NCBI RefSeq assembly: GCF_000002235.5
Contig: NW_022145605.1
Location: forward strand, 31,297,274-31,361,273
DNA: 64,000 nucleotides
DNA from: Strongylocentrotus purpuratus
Lineage: Eukaryota; Echinodermata; Echinoidea; Camarodonta; Strongylocentrotidae
Direction: 5' to 3'
The position numbers were made by a program, and so were the translations under genes. The notes under the pieces were generated by a model. It was not told the origin of the DNA and did not search any database. It was given only the letters and a program-made list of their open reading frames with translations. This document shows positions 21,873-34,529 of the stretch, piece after piece; positions within the stretch are counted from its first letter, which is position 1; every line of letters begins with the position of its first letter.

Positions 21873-24036
21873 ATGGCTTCAGTAGTAAGTTTAATTTTCC
21901 ATTACAGACCTAACCTTTCTCGTTTCTGATATTAGCTTCATTATCAATATCAAACTAGTAAATCTCAATTCGAGAAGGGCAATTTACTTAAGAGATCAGA
22001 TGTGACATAATAATCAAACAATTTGTTATGTTTTGTTTTGTTACAATGGTGTTATGGTATAGTTCATTCACTAATAACTCTCAATCCTAGGGTTAAGGGT
22101 TCGAATCCCAGCCAGATACTCACGTCCTCTGGTAAGACGTTAATTCACATTTGCCACTCTCTACCCAGGGATAGTTGTTCGGGTAATGATGATTGCAGGT
22201 ACCTCAGGACGAACAACATTGATGCTGATGAGGTTTCCTTGTGTAAACGGAGGTGTAAAATGATATATATATATAATCTGTCGGCAAACTTCAAAATTGT
22301 TTTGTTTTGTTAAGGAAGTTCTGCTGTTTTCATATTTTTCATAATTGCACAGAAAAAAATCTTTATGTAAGCAATACATTCTTTGTGGAATACATTGATT
22401 TTCATTTTTAAAAGTTTATACCGCTTTGTTGTAGTGTTGAATACTCCCAGAATGTATCAGAGACCAATCATTGGTTTTAACGCGGCTCTTTCTTTATTTC
22501 CAGGTAAAAACCCTGAACTTTTTTGTTTAATTCTATACCGCATTGTTGCAGTGATAAATACTCCCGGAATTTATCCGAGACAAACTATTGATTTTGACGC
22601 GGTTTTTCTGTATTTCCAGGTAAAAACCCTGTCCCTTTGCCTGTGCCTCATTGCATTTGTTACACTGGAAATCAAAGGTAAGAACGCATCTTTATTATTT
22701 AAATTTTATCATGTTTTGTTATGATTTTAGAACGAAGATGACAAATAATACCACTTGGGTCTCTTCGGGTACATACGTCATTCATGGGGAACTGTGCAAT
22801 GCATTTCACATGGAAATAATATATATCAATATAATGAATATCATGTTTATGATGGAATATGCAATAATTTTCAATGGTTATTAAAGATTCTGTCTTACAG
22901 TAAATATATTAGGGGACATCGAGTAGTTTTTGTAAAGCCTGTAATTGACTTTTAAATCATTTGTTTGTGATATGAAGTCAAACGAATACATTTGTTATTG
23001 TTATTTATGTGCTTAATGATATTGTTCATAACGAAATTCATTGGTACGGCGATTCGATTATTATTTACATGATTGAGGGATGATTTCGCAGGAATTCTAT
23101 GTGTTTTATGACTATCCGTTTCATCTAAATTGAAAATTCTGTCGTTGTACGTGCATTAAAAATATAAAAACCTATTGATTCAAAAGAGGTTGCATTGGAG
23201 AACAGGCAAAATTCTGTTTTGCTTAAAATGTCATTGTAATCGCTAAATTCACATTACTTTCTCCTAATTATACAGCTCAAACCACCGATCGCACTTTGAT
23301 TGATGAGATGATTTTGCAAGAAATTTATATTATTTGTGACTGTTCATTTCATCTAAATTGAATATTCCTTCGTTGTACGTGGATTCATAAAAAGATATAT
23401 TGATTCAAAAGAGGGAGTATTGGAGAACAAGTTATAAACAAAATCTCATTGTGTTCTCTAAATTCGCATTACTTTCTCCTAATTATAGCCCAAACGACCG
23501 ATCGCACTTCGGAGTTTCAAGCCCTCTGTGATAGATACAGAACAGTGATGAACGACTGTGAAGAAAGACTTCCCGGGCTAGTGACTGCTGATGAGCAGGC
23601 TTTGCTGAATTCAGCCGATAATAATCAGGTGTGTTTGGAAGAGGAAGGTGAAACGGACTTTGCCGATGCTTGTGAGATCTTGGAGAGCGTTTGCATCCGA
23701 GTTGTCTCGTGTCCCGCTTCAGGTAAGGAACATCGCCGAAGTAGCCATTTGTTGTTGTTAGTTTGGGGGGGGGGGGGCGGTTGGTATATTTTATTAAGGA
23801 ATTCGGTTCATCTAGGAGCCATTAATGTTGCAGGGGCAAAATGTCGTATTAAAAACTTTTGCTCAGATGTCACTTTACGATCTGCCGGATTGATATTATA
23901 ATTAGTTGCTAATAGATTACGGTATATTCAAGGAAATAATTGATGTGTTTTCTCATCCCATACAGCTCGTTTTAGACGTTCTTCCTCTGTCTCTGCTTCT
24001 GCTGAATCATCCGTTGAGTCTAGTGAAACAGACTAA
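21873..24036 (+). CDS. Gene 4: small secreted six-cysteine protein, four exons
   Basis: Exons 21873-21884, 22620-22677, 23489-23722 and 23966-24036; 124 residues. Private change ETDFADAC in place of ETNFADAC; ERLPG and LLNSAD. Just before exon 2 the acceptor region and exon start are partly duplicated: an earlier exon-2-like start at 22504 reads VKTLNFFV and stops. It also has the duplicated exon 3 acceptor (decoy at 23276). Confidence 0.85.
22045..22260 (+). mobile_element. tRNA-derived SINE in intron 1 of gene 4
   Basis: B box at 22098-22108; full-length like those of units 1-3 and 8. Confidence 0.65.
22425..22625 (+). repeat. Tandem duplication around the exon 2 acceptor, gene 4 only
   Basis: About 110 bp including the TTTATTTCCAG acceptor and the first 12 nt of exon 2 is present twice (exon starts at 22504 and 22620). 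Only the second continues into the full signal-peptide exon; the first meets a stop after eight codons. Confidence 0.7.
23070..23510 (+). repeat. Duplication of the intron 2 end and exon 3 start, gene 4
   Basis: Decoy acceptor TATACAG with exon start at 23276, true exon start at 23489. Confidence 0.75.
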
Positions 24037-24337
24037 GAAGGCCATCTCCATGACATGTCAAAGGTCGTTACCTAGAATATCGTTTTTATAGGAGATCAAA
24101 GAGTCTTGTTCTGTCATCTGCTCGACATCTGACTTTCTATTTATTGTAATTCATTTCAATCTATTTCTATATATTAATCACCTACACATTATAAATGCAA
24201 TTCATTTTGCGACTTCAAGATGATTAAATGGTGACATAATACTGCCCTAATCAAAATAGGTATTAGAGTCTTACACATACTGTAATTCATTCAATTTAAG
24301 TCAAGCCTTCATCATCCGTGATTATCTTGTATATTAA

Positions 24338-24602
24338 AATAGACTGCATTATACTTAAACATTTTATTATCGCCTTTATCTGCATTGTACATTGTGTTTA
24401 CTAATTGGTTACATTGTTCACGTTAGTACTTTTATACACTAAATACCTATTATCGTTTGTATCTTTGTGTTATTATCTATGTATCATGTATAAGAATTGT
24501 ATTCACAAGTCATGCATTGCTTTTTATACTTTGATGTTTGTTTGTACTCTCATACCCCGGAGGGGGTTAAAGAGTCAATACAATTCTAAATTCTAAATTC
24601 TA
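24338..24602 (+). mobile_element. Unit 4 LINE-like 3' tail
   Basis: Has AGTCAATACAATTC, with no AATAAA. Flank 24,603-25,240 is AT-rich without a gene. Confidence 0.45.
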
Positions 24603-25239
24603 ATGTGATATACAACAAAGTGACAATCAGCTCCAAGCAAACTAAACTGATAAACTTATTCTTTCTTATCTTACATTTATAATAGTCATCTGGGACGGCA
24701 TATCAAACTTGAATTACTTACATCAATTTTATTCTTTTTGTAGATTATGCGGTATTTAGGATAATTTTCCCAGACCCATATTACGATTTTCGAATTGTCG
24801 TTCTAAGGCTCCACAATCTTTGATATATACCTGATATCTGTTTATGATCTAAAACCTTTAATAATAATCCTAATCTATGACAGTTAATATCAAATTCTCT
24901 TCTGACTAATTTTCAATTTGTGTTGACTCTAGTTTCAAGGATATTTTTTATTATTTATACAAATTTGATTTGCGTAGTTACAACATAACACTTATACAGG
25001 CTAGTGCCCTATTTTGAATTTGTACTATTTGTATTTATAAGTTGATGGCACATATTCATTTTTATTGATTTTATTTTTTTATTAACATATTAATGTTTTT
25101 CTTTCTTGAATTGATTAGATTTTAATAACTTATTTATAACAAGAAACTTGTAAATTAAAGCCTTTGATTGATATGAGGGCATACTATTTCTTTGAAATAA
25201 AATTCTAACCAAACGAAAAAAAAAAAACTGTCTTGAATA

Positions 25240-25606
25240 ATTACTTGTTGATCTTTAAGAATGTAGTTGTGCTACGACCAATATTGAAGAGTGATTTGGA
25301 AGAGAGAAAACGTAGCATGCAATGAGATGATACAAAACTAGAAAATAGAAAAAAAAAAGCAATATGAGAGGGTCGATAGAGAAAGAAATGGAGAGGGGAG
25401 AGGGAGGGAGAAAAGGGGAGATGGCGTGGAAAAAAGAGAAAGAGAGGGGTGGGGAGAGCGAGATAGAACGAGAGAAAGAAAGAGAGAGAATAGGAGAGAG
25501 AGAGAGGGAAGAGCCTGGATAAAGAGTAAAAGAGAAGGGGAGAGAGAGAAAAAAAAGAGAAAAGAGAAGCTAGGATAGTGTGAGAGAGAGAGAGAGAGAG
25601 AGGGGT
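25240..25606. repeat. Unit 4 GA-rich block, short form
   Basis: The first GA tract joins directly to the second; the telomere-like stretch and the CTCCGACGCTCTGG segment are missing. Unit 8 has the same join (GAAGCTAGGATAGTGT), so the two share one deletion, probably made between the GA tracts. Confidence 0.85.
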
Positions 25607-26464
25607 ATCAATGTCTATCTTAAAATAAGAAGAGATGCAAGCTGAAGTAAAAGAATATCATACAGATGTTGTAAAGTGCCTGAGGATGTGACAATGTACC
25701 CAGAGGTCGAATGTTACGTTTGTAATATATATTTTTACATGCGAATACATTTGATTTGAATTATAATTTGATGAATAGAAAAGGCATAAATAAGAACGAC
25801 GATGGTGATTAGAACATCCTTTAACAAAAGAGGATATTTCCAGAAAGATCGACTTTTCGTTTAACTTAATTTGAAGTCAATTTATTTAATTAAAGGTCAT
25901 ATTTTCATACTCATGGTTAGAAGACAAAATGATAATTATTGAAATAAAGTTAGTAATGAACATGAAAGTAATGATAACGATTTTGGTCTTGAAAATGTTA
26001 TGCTGTATGTATGTATTGATTAATTTATTCATTTTATTCCAATTGGATAAAGTCTTTTTTCCGGCTATTTGAATAAGTTCATTACTAAAAATACCCTCTG
26101 TTTTCATCAAGTTACATGAAAATGAATATAGAAAACTCATAATTTGCTACATGTAGACAAAATATCTACACGATGGTTTAATAATTGATACTTTGTCGTT
26201 CATTTTCACCATCGAATGACGCCCATCATGAACACAACGTCAATTACTCCCCCAAAAAATTTTGCATGTTTTTATTTGTTTATTTTGTTGTTTTGGGGGA
26301 ATAGACATCTGATCTTATGTGGCTGTGAGAATGGAGAAAATATTGAAACACAAAATGCATTTACAAGGCCTTCATTTTAGCATATTAAAGTGGTCTGATA
26401 TCGATATTGGAACGGAATAGATCAAAATAGTTTTATTTTCAGGGAATTGAACAAAAAACATCAA

Positions 26465-26998
26465 GGGCCTACAAAAACAACATCAGTAATTGTTATATAT
26501 GTTATACGAAATTGACTGCCAATACGCGAACTCGAATGCCCGAGTTCATCTTCCAACAATAATTGCCGGTGAGTTTGATTGATTCTTGGCTCACGCGCTA
26601 GACGGAATTCATTTGAATGATGAAAGTGTAAAACCCCATTCACAAGACTCTATATTGAATGACTGAAGTATAGTTTGAATGACAGTCTCCGCCAAAAATG
26701 ACGTCTGTGCTAAATTGGACGAACCTTTGAGCGAACCTTTGTTAAAAAATATCGTAAATAAATTTAATTACACGTGACAGTTAATTGAAATATGGCAGAC
26801 GATCTAAAAAAAAAAATAGGAAAATTACCAAACAGATTAGTTTTCATTTGTTTTGGACCGGTGGAGTTTATAAACACATGTAAAATAAAACCACTGCCGA
26901 GCTGTCAAAAAGACAATTGATTGGCGGAATAGATATAATTATGGAAGGCAGAACCGTTGCCGCTGGAATTAAAGTCAAAGATAATAACATATTCATTG
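26465..26998 (+). pseudogene. Unit 4 MADD-gene remnant
   Basis: ATG at 26792 followed by an A run in place of the GATAATAAACAAACT segment of unit 3. Opposite-strand frames over its upstream half are conserved only because the DNA is. Spacer 25,607-26,464 holds nothing recognisable. Confidence 0.5.
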
Positions 26999-26999
26999 A

Positions 27000-27840
27000 C
27001 AGTTTATAATATTAATAACATATACAAGATAATTTGAAAAACTTTAATCTTTATTTCCCCCCTTTTTGTTTAATCCCACTTATTTCATCAGATTCAGCTG
27101 AGGGTAGAGACTTACACGTTTTACATGATACCCCAAAACCCAAAATGTTCTTGTTGGCACATTATGATTACTATTTTACTCCCGACAATAACCAATTTGT
27201 CATAATAAATGCTTCAAAAAGAGTTTAATATTTTATTCTCAAATATCGTCATTAAGTAAACCATGTATTTATATCATTTAAACTATCATTGGAAGTAATC
27301 ACGTATTTTCACTGTTAATTTCCCTGCTTGATTGTACAACTTAGTGTCCCCCCCCCCACCAAGGCTTTACTGTTCATTATGATAATTTCAAATTCATCAT
27401 TTATCACTACTGTTATTATTGTTATTTTTTTCATTTTTAGTATTATTGTTAATATTGTTTTATCATTATCATTATTTGTTATGACAATAAATATTATTAT
27501 TATTATTATACTTATTATTATTATTATTAAGATCATAATATGTTTCATTTAGGTTGACATTTTTCCCTTACAAAAACCTTGGTTGCTATGTACAACAGTT
27601 AATTACATGTATTCAATATCATTTCACCTTCAATGGTAGCTATTACGTATAACTGATCAGACAATATCAAATTATAACAGTGTTGACGAAATCGGTGAAG
27701 CAATTACCGTGCAAATCAAGGGATTCTTGTGTTTGTAGAACATCCTAAATTATTCATTATGAATTTCAATAGCTGAATATGGTTATTATTTTGTATATCC
27801 TTCAGCTGTCATTAATTCATGATCAATCGGTGGTTTGAAT
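27000..27840. repeat. Unit 5 upstream spacer
   Basis: C run at about 27,348-27,356 and ATT microsatellite at about 27,411-27,535. Almost base-for-base the same as the unit 6 spacer. Confidence 0.7.
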
Positions 27841-27847
27841 TGTGAAA

Positions 27848-28050
27848 TGACAGTTTAGCTGTTTACTAATGAAATACAAAACGACAGTTTAAATTAGTTG
27901 ATAATGAAATAGGAGATTACAGTTTAATTAACCAAAGGTAAATTGTTTTCATAAAAAAAGTTTGTCTCAATTTGCATGAATTGACCCGCCCTCATCACAA
28001 TTTTTTTTTTTTTAGATCCTATAAAAGGAGGTTAAATGATTTGTTTCATC
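27848..28050 (+). promoter_or_regulatory. Gene 5 promoter
   Basis: Motifs at 27848 (TGACAG), 27882 (CGACAG) and 27917 (TTACAG); TATAAAAG at 28020-28027. Confidence 0.75.
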
Positions 28051-28114
28051 ATTCACTCATCATTCTTCGATACTTCACTAGATTCAAAGCATTCGATTCA
28101 ACGAACCTTCTAAC

Positions 28115-29991
28115 ATGGCTTCAGTAGTAAGTACACATTTCGGTTACAGACCTAACGTATCTCGTTTCTGATATTAGCTTCATTATCAAAATCAAACTAG
28201 TATATCTCAATTCGAGAAGGGCATTTTACTTAAGAGATGGGATGTGACATAGTAATAAAACAATTTGTTATGTTTAGTTTTGTTACAATGGTGTCATGGT
28301 ATAGTTCATTGATGCTGATGAGGTTTCTTTGTGTAAACGGAGGTGTAAATTATATATACAGTCTGTCGGCAAACTTCAAAATTGTTTTGGAGGTTCTGAT
28401 GTTTTTCTATTTTGCCTATTTGCACAGATGAAATCTTCATGCAAGCAATACATTCTCTGTGGATTACATTGAACTTTTTTGTTTAATTCTATACCGCTTT
28501 GTTGCAGTGATAAATACTCCCAGAATGTATCAGAGACCAATCATTGATTTTAACGCGGCTCTTTCTTTATTTCCAGGTAAAAACCCTGTCCCTTTGCCTG
28601 TGCCTAATTGCATTTGTTACACTGGAAATCAAAGGTAAGAACGCATCTTTATTATTTAAATTTTATCGTGTTTAGTTATGAGTTTAGAACGAAGATGACA
28701 AAAAATACCACTTGGGTCTCTTCGGGTACATACGTCATTCATGGGGAACTGTGCAATGCATTTCACGTGGAAATAATATATATCAATATAATGAATATCA
28801 TGTTTATGATGGAATATGCAATAATTTTCAATGGTTATTAAAGATTCTGTCTCACAGTAAATATATAAGGGGACATCGAGTAGTTTTTGTAAAGCCTGTA
28901 ATTGACTTTTAAATCATTTGTTTGTGATATGAAGTCAAACGAATACATTTGTTATTGTTATGTATGTGCTTAATGATATTGTTCATAACGAATTCCATTG
29001 GTACGGCGATTCGAATATTATTTACATGATTGAGGGATGATTTCGCAGGAATTCTATGTGTTTTGTGACTATCCGTTTCATCTAAATTGAAAATTCTGTC
29101 GTTGTACGTGCATTAAAAATATAAAAACCTATTGATTCAAAAGAGGTTGCATTGGAGAACAGGCAAAATTCTGTTTTGCTTAAAATGTCATTGTAATCGC
29201 TAAATTCACATTACTTTCTCCTAATTACAGCTCAAACCACCGATCGCACTTTGATTGATGAGATGATTTTGCAAGAAATTTATATTATTTGTGACTGTTC
29301 ATTTCATTTAAATTGAATATTCCTTCGTCTTATGTGGATTCATAAAAAGATATATTGATTCAAAAGAGGGAGTATTGGAGAACAAGTTATAAACAAAATC
29401 TCATTGTGTTCTCTAAAATCGCATTACTTTCTCCTAATTATAGCCCAAACGACCGATCGCACTTCGGAGTTTCAAGCCCTCTGTGATAGATACAGAACAG
29501 TGATGAACGACTGTGAAGAAAAACTTCCCGGGCTAGTGACTGCTGATGAGCAGGCTTTGCTGAATTCAGCCGATAATAATCAGGTGTGTTTGGAAGAGGA
29601 AGGAGAAACGAACTTTGCCGATGCTTGTGAGATCTTGGAGAGCGTTTGCATCCGAGTTGTCTCGTGTCCCGCTTCAGGTAAGGAACATCGCCGAAGTAGC
29701 CATTTTTTGTTGTTAGTTTTGGGGGGGGGGGGCGGTTGGTTCATTTTATTAAGGAATTCGGTTCATCTAGGAGCCATTAATGTTGCAGGGGCAAAATGTC
29801 GTATTAAAAACTTTTGCTCAGATGTCACTTTACGATCTGCCGGATTGATATTATAATTAGTTGCTAATAGATTACGGTATATTCAAGGAAATAATTGATG
29901 TGTTTTCTCATCCCATACAGCTCGTTTTAGACGTTCTTCCTCTGTCTCTGCTTCTGCTGAATCATCCGTTGAGTCTAGTGAAACAGACTAA
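28115..29991 (+). CDS. Gene 5: small secreted six-cysteine protein, four exons
   Basis: Exons 28115-28126, 28577-28634, 29444-29677 and 29921-29991; 124 residues, identical to genes 2 and 7. Intron 1 is short (450 bp) because the SINE is internally deleted. Intron 3 starts with a G run of about 13. The surrounding 6.4 kb is nearly identical to unit 6. Confidence 0.85.
28281..28352 (+). mobile_element. Internally deleted SINE, gene 5 intron 1
   Basis: GGTATAGTTCATT joins directly to GATGCTGATGAGG. The B box and most of the body are lost between two ATT-containing repeats. The same join occurs in units 6, 7 and 9. Confidence 0.65.
29025..29465 (+). repeat. Duplication of the intron 2 end and exon 3 start, gene 5
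   Basis: Decoy exon start at 29231, true start at 29444. Confidence 0.75.
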
Positions 29992-30292
29992 GAAGGCCAT
30001 CTCCATGACATGTCAAAGGTCGTTACCTAGAATATCGTTTTTATAGGAGATCAAAGAGTCTTGTTCTGTCATCTGCTAGACATCTGACTTTCTATTTATT
30101 GGAATTCATTTCAATCTATTTCTATATATTAATCACCTACACATTATAAATGCAATTCATTTTGCGACTTCAAGATGATTAAATGGTGACATAATACTGC
30201 CCTAATCAAAATAGGTGTTAGAGTCTTACACATACTGTAATTCATTCAATATAAGCCAAGCCTTCATCATCCGTGATTATCTTGTATATTAA

Positions 30293-30557
30293 AATAGACT
30301 GCATTATACTTAAACATTTTATTATCGCCTTTATCTGCATTGTACATTGTGTTTACTAATTGGTTACATTGTTCACGTTAGTACTTTTATACACTATATA
30401 CCTATTATCGTTTGTATCTTTGTGTTATTATCTATGTATCATGTATAAGAATTGTATTCACAAGTCATGCATTGCTTTTTATACTTTGATGTTTGTTTGT
30501 ACTCTCATACCCCGGAGGGGGTTTAGAGTCAATCCAATTCTAAATTCTAAATTCTAA
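30293..30557 (+). mobile_element. Unit 5 LINE-like 3' tail
   Basis: Variant AGTCAATCCAATTC shared by units 5-8. Flank 30,558-31,195 is AT-rich without a gene. Confidence 0.45.
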
Positions 30558-31194
30558 TGTAATATACAAGAAAGTGATATTCAGCTCCAAGCAAACTAAA
30601 CTGATAAACTTATTCTTTATTATCTTACATTTATAACAGGCATCTGGGATGGCATATACTTGAATTACTTACATCAATGTTATTCTTTGTGTAGATTATG
30701 CAGTATTTAGAATGATTTTCCCAGACCCAAATAACGATTTTCGAATTGTTGTTCTAAGGCTCAACAATCTTTGATAAATACCTGATACCTATTTATGATT
30801 TAAAACCTTTAATAATAATCCTAATCTATGACAGTTAATATCAAATTATCTTCTGACTAATTTTCAATTTGTGTTAACTCTAGTTTCAAGGATATTTTTG
30901 TTATTTATACAAATTTGATTTGCGTAGTTAAAAACATAACTTATACAGGCTAGTGCCCTGTTTTGAATTTGTACTATTTGTATTTATAAGTTGATGGCAC
31001 ATATTCAAGTTTTATTGATGTTATTTTTTTATTAACATACTATTTTTTTTCTTTCTTGAATTGATTAGATTTTAATAACTTATTTATAACAAGAAACTTG
31101 TAAACTAAAGCCTATGATTGATATAAGGGCATACTATTTCTTTCAAATAAAATTCTAACCAAACGAAAAAACTGTCTTGAATATTTACTTGTTG

Positions 31195-32026
31195 ATCTTT
31201 AAGAATGTAGTTGTGCTACGACCAATATTGAAGAGTGATTTGGAATAGAGGAAATGTAGCATGCAATGAGATGATACAAAACTAGAGAATAGAAAAGCAA
31301 GGCAATATGAGAGGGTCGATAGAGAAAGAAATGGAGAGGAGAGAGGTAGGGAGAAAAGGGGAGTTGGCGTGGAAAAAAAGAGAGAGAGGGATGGGGAGAG
31401 CGAGATAGAAAGAGAGAGAAAGAGAAGGAATGAGAGAGAGAGAGAGAGGGAAGAGCCTGGATAAAGGGTAAAAGAGAAGTGGAGAGAGAGCACAAAAAAA
31501 AGAGAGAAGGAATAGGAAGAGAGAGACAGACACAGAGAGATAGACAGACAGAGAGAAATGGATAGAGAGAAAAGATGTGGTATCATGAAATAGAGAGAAA
31601 GAATGAGATGCGCTCCGACGCTCTGGCGACAATTGTACATCACTATTTTTTAATCCATGTGTTGTATGTTTATGTTTCTGTTTTTCACGTGCAATAAAGA
31701 CGTAAGTACAACAAAATCGTACTGAGCTTATTTCTTCAAAGATAGGGTTACTTATGGCTAGGGTTGCTATTGGGTCCAGGGTTAGGGTTAAGGTTAGGGT
31801 AATGCATGTGTAGTGTTTGGTCCAGCGTTGCATTTAATATGAAGAGGTCAGTGTAACGCGGAGCATTTGTCGTTCAACCGGATAGAGAGAGAAAGGGGGA
31901 GATATAGACATACCGAGAGAGAGAGAGAGAGACAGACTAAGAGAGAGACAGACAGAGAGACAGAGAGAGAGAGAGAGAGAATGGGTTGGAGGGAGAGATA
32001 GAGATAATGATAGAGAGAGAGAGGTA
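31195..32026. repeat. Unit 5 GA-rich block, long form
   Basis: GA tracts at about 31,270-31,605 and 31,880-32,026; telomere-like stretch at about 31,757-31,802. Confidence 0.85.
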
Positions 32027-32879
32027 TCAATGTCTATCTTAAAAAAAGAAGAGATGCGAGCTGAAATAAAAGAATATCATACAGATGTTGTATAGTGCCT
32101 AAGGATGTGAAAATGTACCGAGAGGTCGAATGTTACATTTGTAATATACATTTTTACATGCGAATTCATTTGATTTGAATTATCATTTGATGAATAGAAA
32201 AGGCATAAATAAGAACGACGATGGTGATTAGAACATCTTTTAACAAAAGAGGATATTTCCAGAAAGATCGACTTTTCGTTTAACTTAATTTGAAGTCAAT
32301 TTATTTAATTAAAGGTCATATTTTCATACTCATGGTAAGAAGACAAAATGATAATTATTGAAATAAAGTTAGTAATGAACATGAAAGAAATGATAACGAT
32401 TTTGGTCTTGAAAATGTTATGCTGTATGTATGTATTGATTAATTTATTCATTTTATTCCAATTGGATAAAGTCTTTTTTCCGGCTATTTGAATAAGTTCA
32501 TTACTAAAAATACTCTCTGTTTTTATCAAGTTACATGAAAATGAATATAGAAAACTCATAATTTGCTACATGTAGACAAAATATCTACACGATGGTTTAA
32601 TAATTGATACTTTGTCGTTCATTTTCACCATCGAATGACGCCCATCATGAACACAACGTCAATTACTCCCCAAAAAAATTCTGCATGTTTTTATTTGTTT
32701 ATTTTGTTGTTGTTGGGGGATAGACATCTGATCTTATGTGGCTGTGAGAATGGAGAAAATATTGAAACACAAAATGCATTTACAAGGCCTTCATTTAGCA
32801 TATAATGGTCCGATATCGATATTGGAACGGAATAGATCAAAATAGTTTTATTTTCAGGGAATTGAACAAAAAACATCAA

Positions 32880-33415
32880 GGGCCTACAAAAACAACATCA
32901 GTAATTGTTATATATGTTATACGAAATTGACTGCCAATACGCGAACTCGAATGCCCGAGTTCATCTTCCAACAATAATTGCCGGTGAGTTTGATTGATTC
33001 TTGGCTCACGCGCTAGACGGAATTCATTTGAATGATGAAAGTGTAAAACCCCATTCACAAGACTCTATATTGAATGACTGAAGTATAGTTTGAATGACAG
33101 TCTCCGCCAAAAATGACGTCTGTGCTAAATTGGACGAACCTTTGAGCGAACCTTTGTTAAAAAATATCGTAAATAAATTTAATTACACGTGACAGTTAAT
33201 TGAAATATGGCAGACGATCTAAAAAAAAAAAATAGGAAAATTACCAAACAGATTAGTTTTCATTTGTTTTGGACCGGTGGAGTTTATAAACACATGTAAA
33301 ATAAAACCACTGCCGAGCTGTAAAAAGACAATTGATTGGTGGAATAGATATAATTATGGAAGGCAGAACCGTTGCCGCTGGAATTAAAGTCAAAGATAAT
33401 AACATATTCATTGAC
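32880..33415 (+). pseudogene. Unit 5 MADD-gene remnant
   Basis: ATG at 33207, A run after the fourth codon, frame broken. Spacer 32,027-32,879 holds nothing recognisable. Confidence 0.5.
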
Positions 33416-34255
33416 AGTTTATAATATTAATAACATATACAAGATAATTTGAAAAACTTTAATCTTTATTTCCCCCCTTTTTGTTTAATCCCACTTATTT
33501 CATCAGATTCAGCTGAGGGTAGAGACTTACACGTTTTACATGATACCCCAAAACCCAAAATGTTCTTGTTGGCACATTATGATTACTATTTTACTCCCGA
33601 CAATAACCAATTTGTCATAATAAATGCTTCAAAAAGAGTTTAATATTTTATTCTCAAATATCGTCATTAAGTAAACCATGTATTTATATCATTTAAACTA
33701 TCATTGGAAGTAATCACGTATTTTCACTGTTAATTTCCCTGCTTGATTGTACAACTTAGTGTCCCCCCCCCCACCAAGGCTTTACTGTTCATTATGATAA
33801 TTTCAAATTCATCATTTATCACTACTGTTATTATTGTTATTTTTTTCATTTTTAGTATTATTGTTAATATTGTTTTATCATTATCATTATTTGTTATGAC
33901 AATAAATATTATTATTATTATTATACTTATTATTATTATTATTAAGATCATAATATGTTTCATTTAGGTTGACATTTTTCCCTTACAAAAACCTTGGTTG
34001 CTATGTACAACAGTTAATTACATGTATTCAATATCATTTCACCTTCAATGGTAGCTATTACGTATAACTGATCAGACAATATCAAATTATAACAGTGTTG
34101 ACGAAATCGGTGAAGCAATTACCGTGCAAATCAAGGGATTCTTGTGTTTGTAGAACATCCTAAATTATTCATTATGAATTTCAATAGCTGAATATGGTTA
34201 TTATTTTGTATATCCTTCAGCTGTCATTAATTCATGATCAATCGGTGGTTTGAAT
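33416..34255. repeat. Unit 6 upstream spacer
   Basis: C run at about 33,763-33,772 and ATT microsatellite at about 33,826-33,950. Confidence 0.7.
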
Positions 34256-34262
34256 TGTGAAA

Positions 34263-34465
34263 TGACAGTTTAGCTGTTTACTAATGAAATACAAAACGAC
34301 AGTTTAAATTAGTTGATAATGAAATAGGAGATTACAGTTTAATTAACCAAAGGTAAATTGTTTTCATAAAAAAAGTTTGTCTCAATTTGCATGAATTGAC
34401 CCGCCCTCATCACAATTTTTTTTTTTTTAGATCCTATAAAAGGAGGTTAAATGATTTGTTTCATC
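34263..34465 (+). promoter_or_regulatory. Gene 6 promoter
   Basis: Motifs at 34263, 34297 and 34332; TATAAAAG at 34435-34442. Confidence 0.75.
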
Positions 34466-34529
34466 ATTCACTCATCATTCTTCGATACTTCACTAGATTC
34501 AAAGCATTCGATTCAACGAACCTTCTAAC

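Noticed and set aside
31185-31833. Long Ser/Leu/Phe-rich minus-strand reading frames over the GA blocks (also at 10,643, 16,609, 37,599 and 44,007)
   Set aside because: They are translations of (GA)n tracts read as (CT)n; low complexity, no start context, and length follows the microsatellite.
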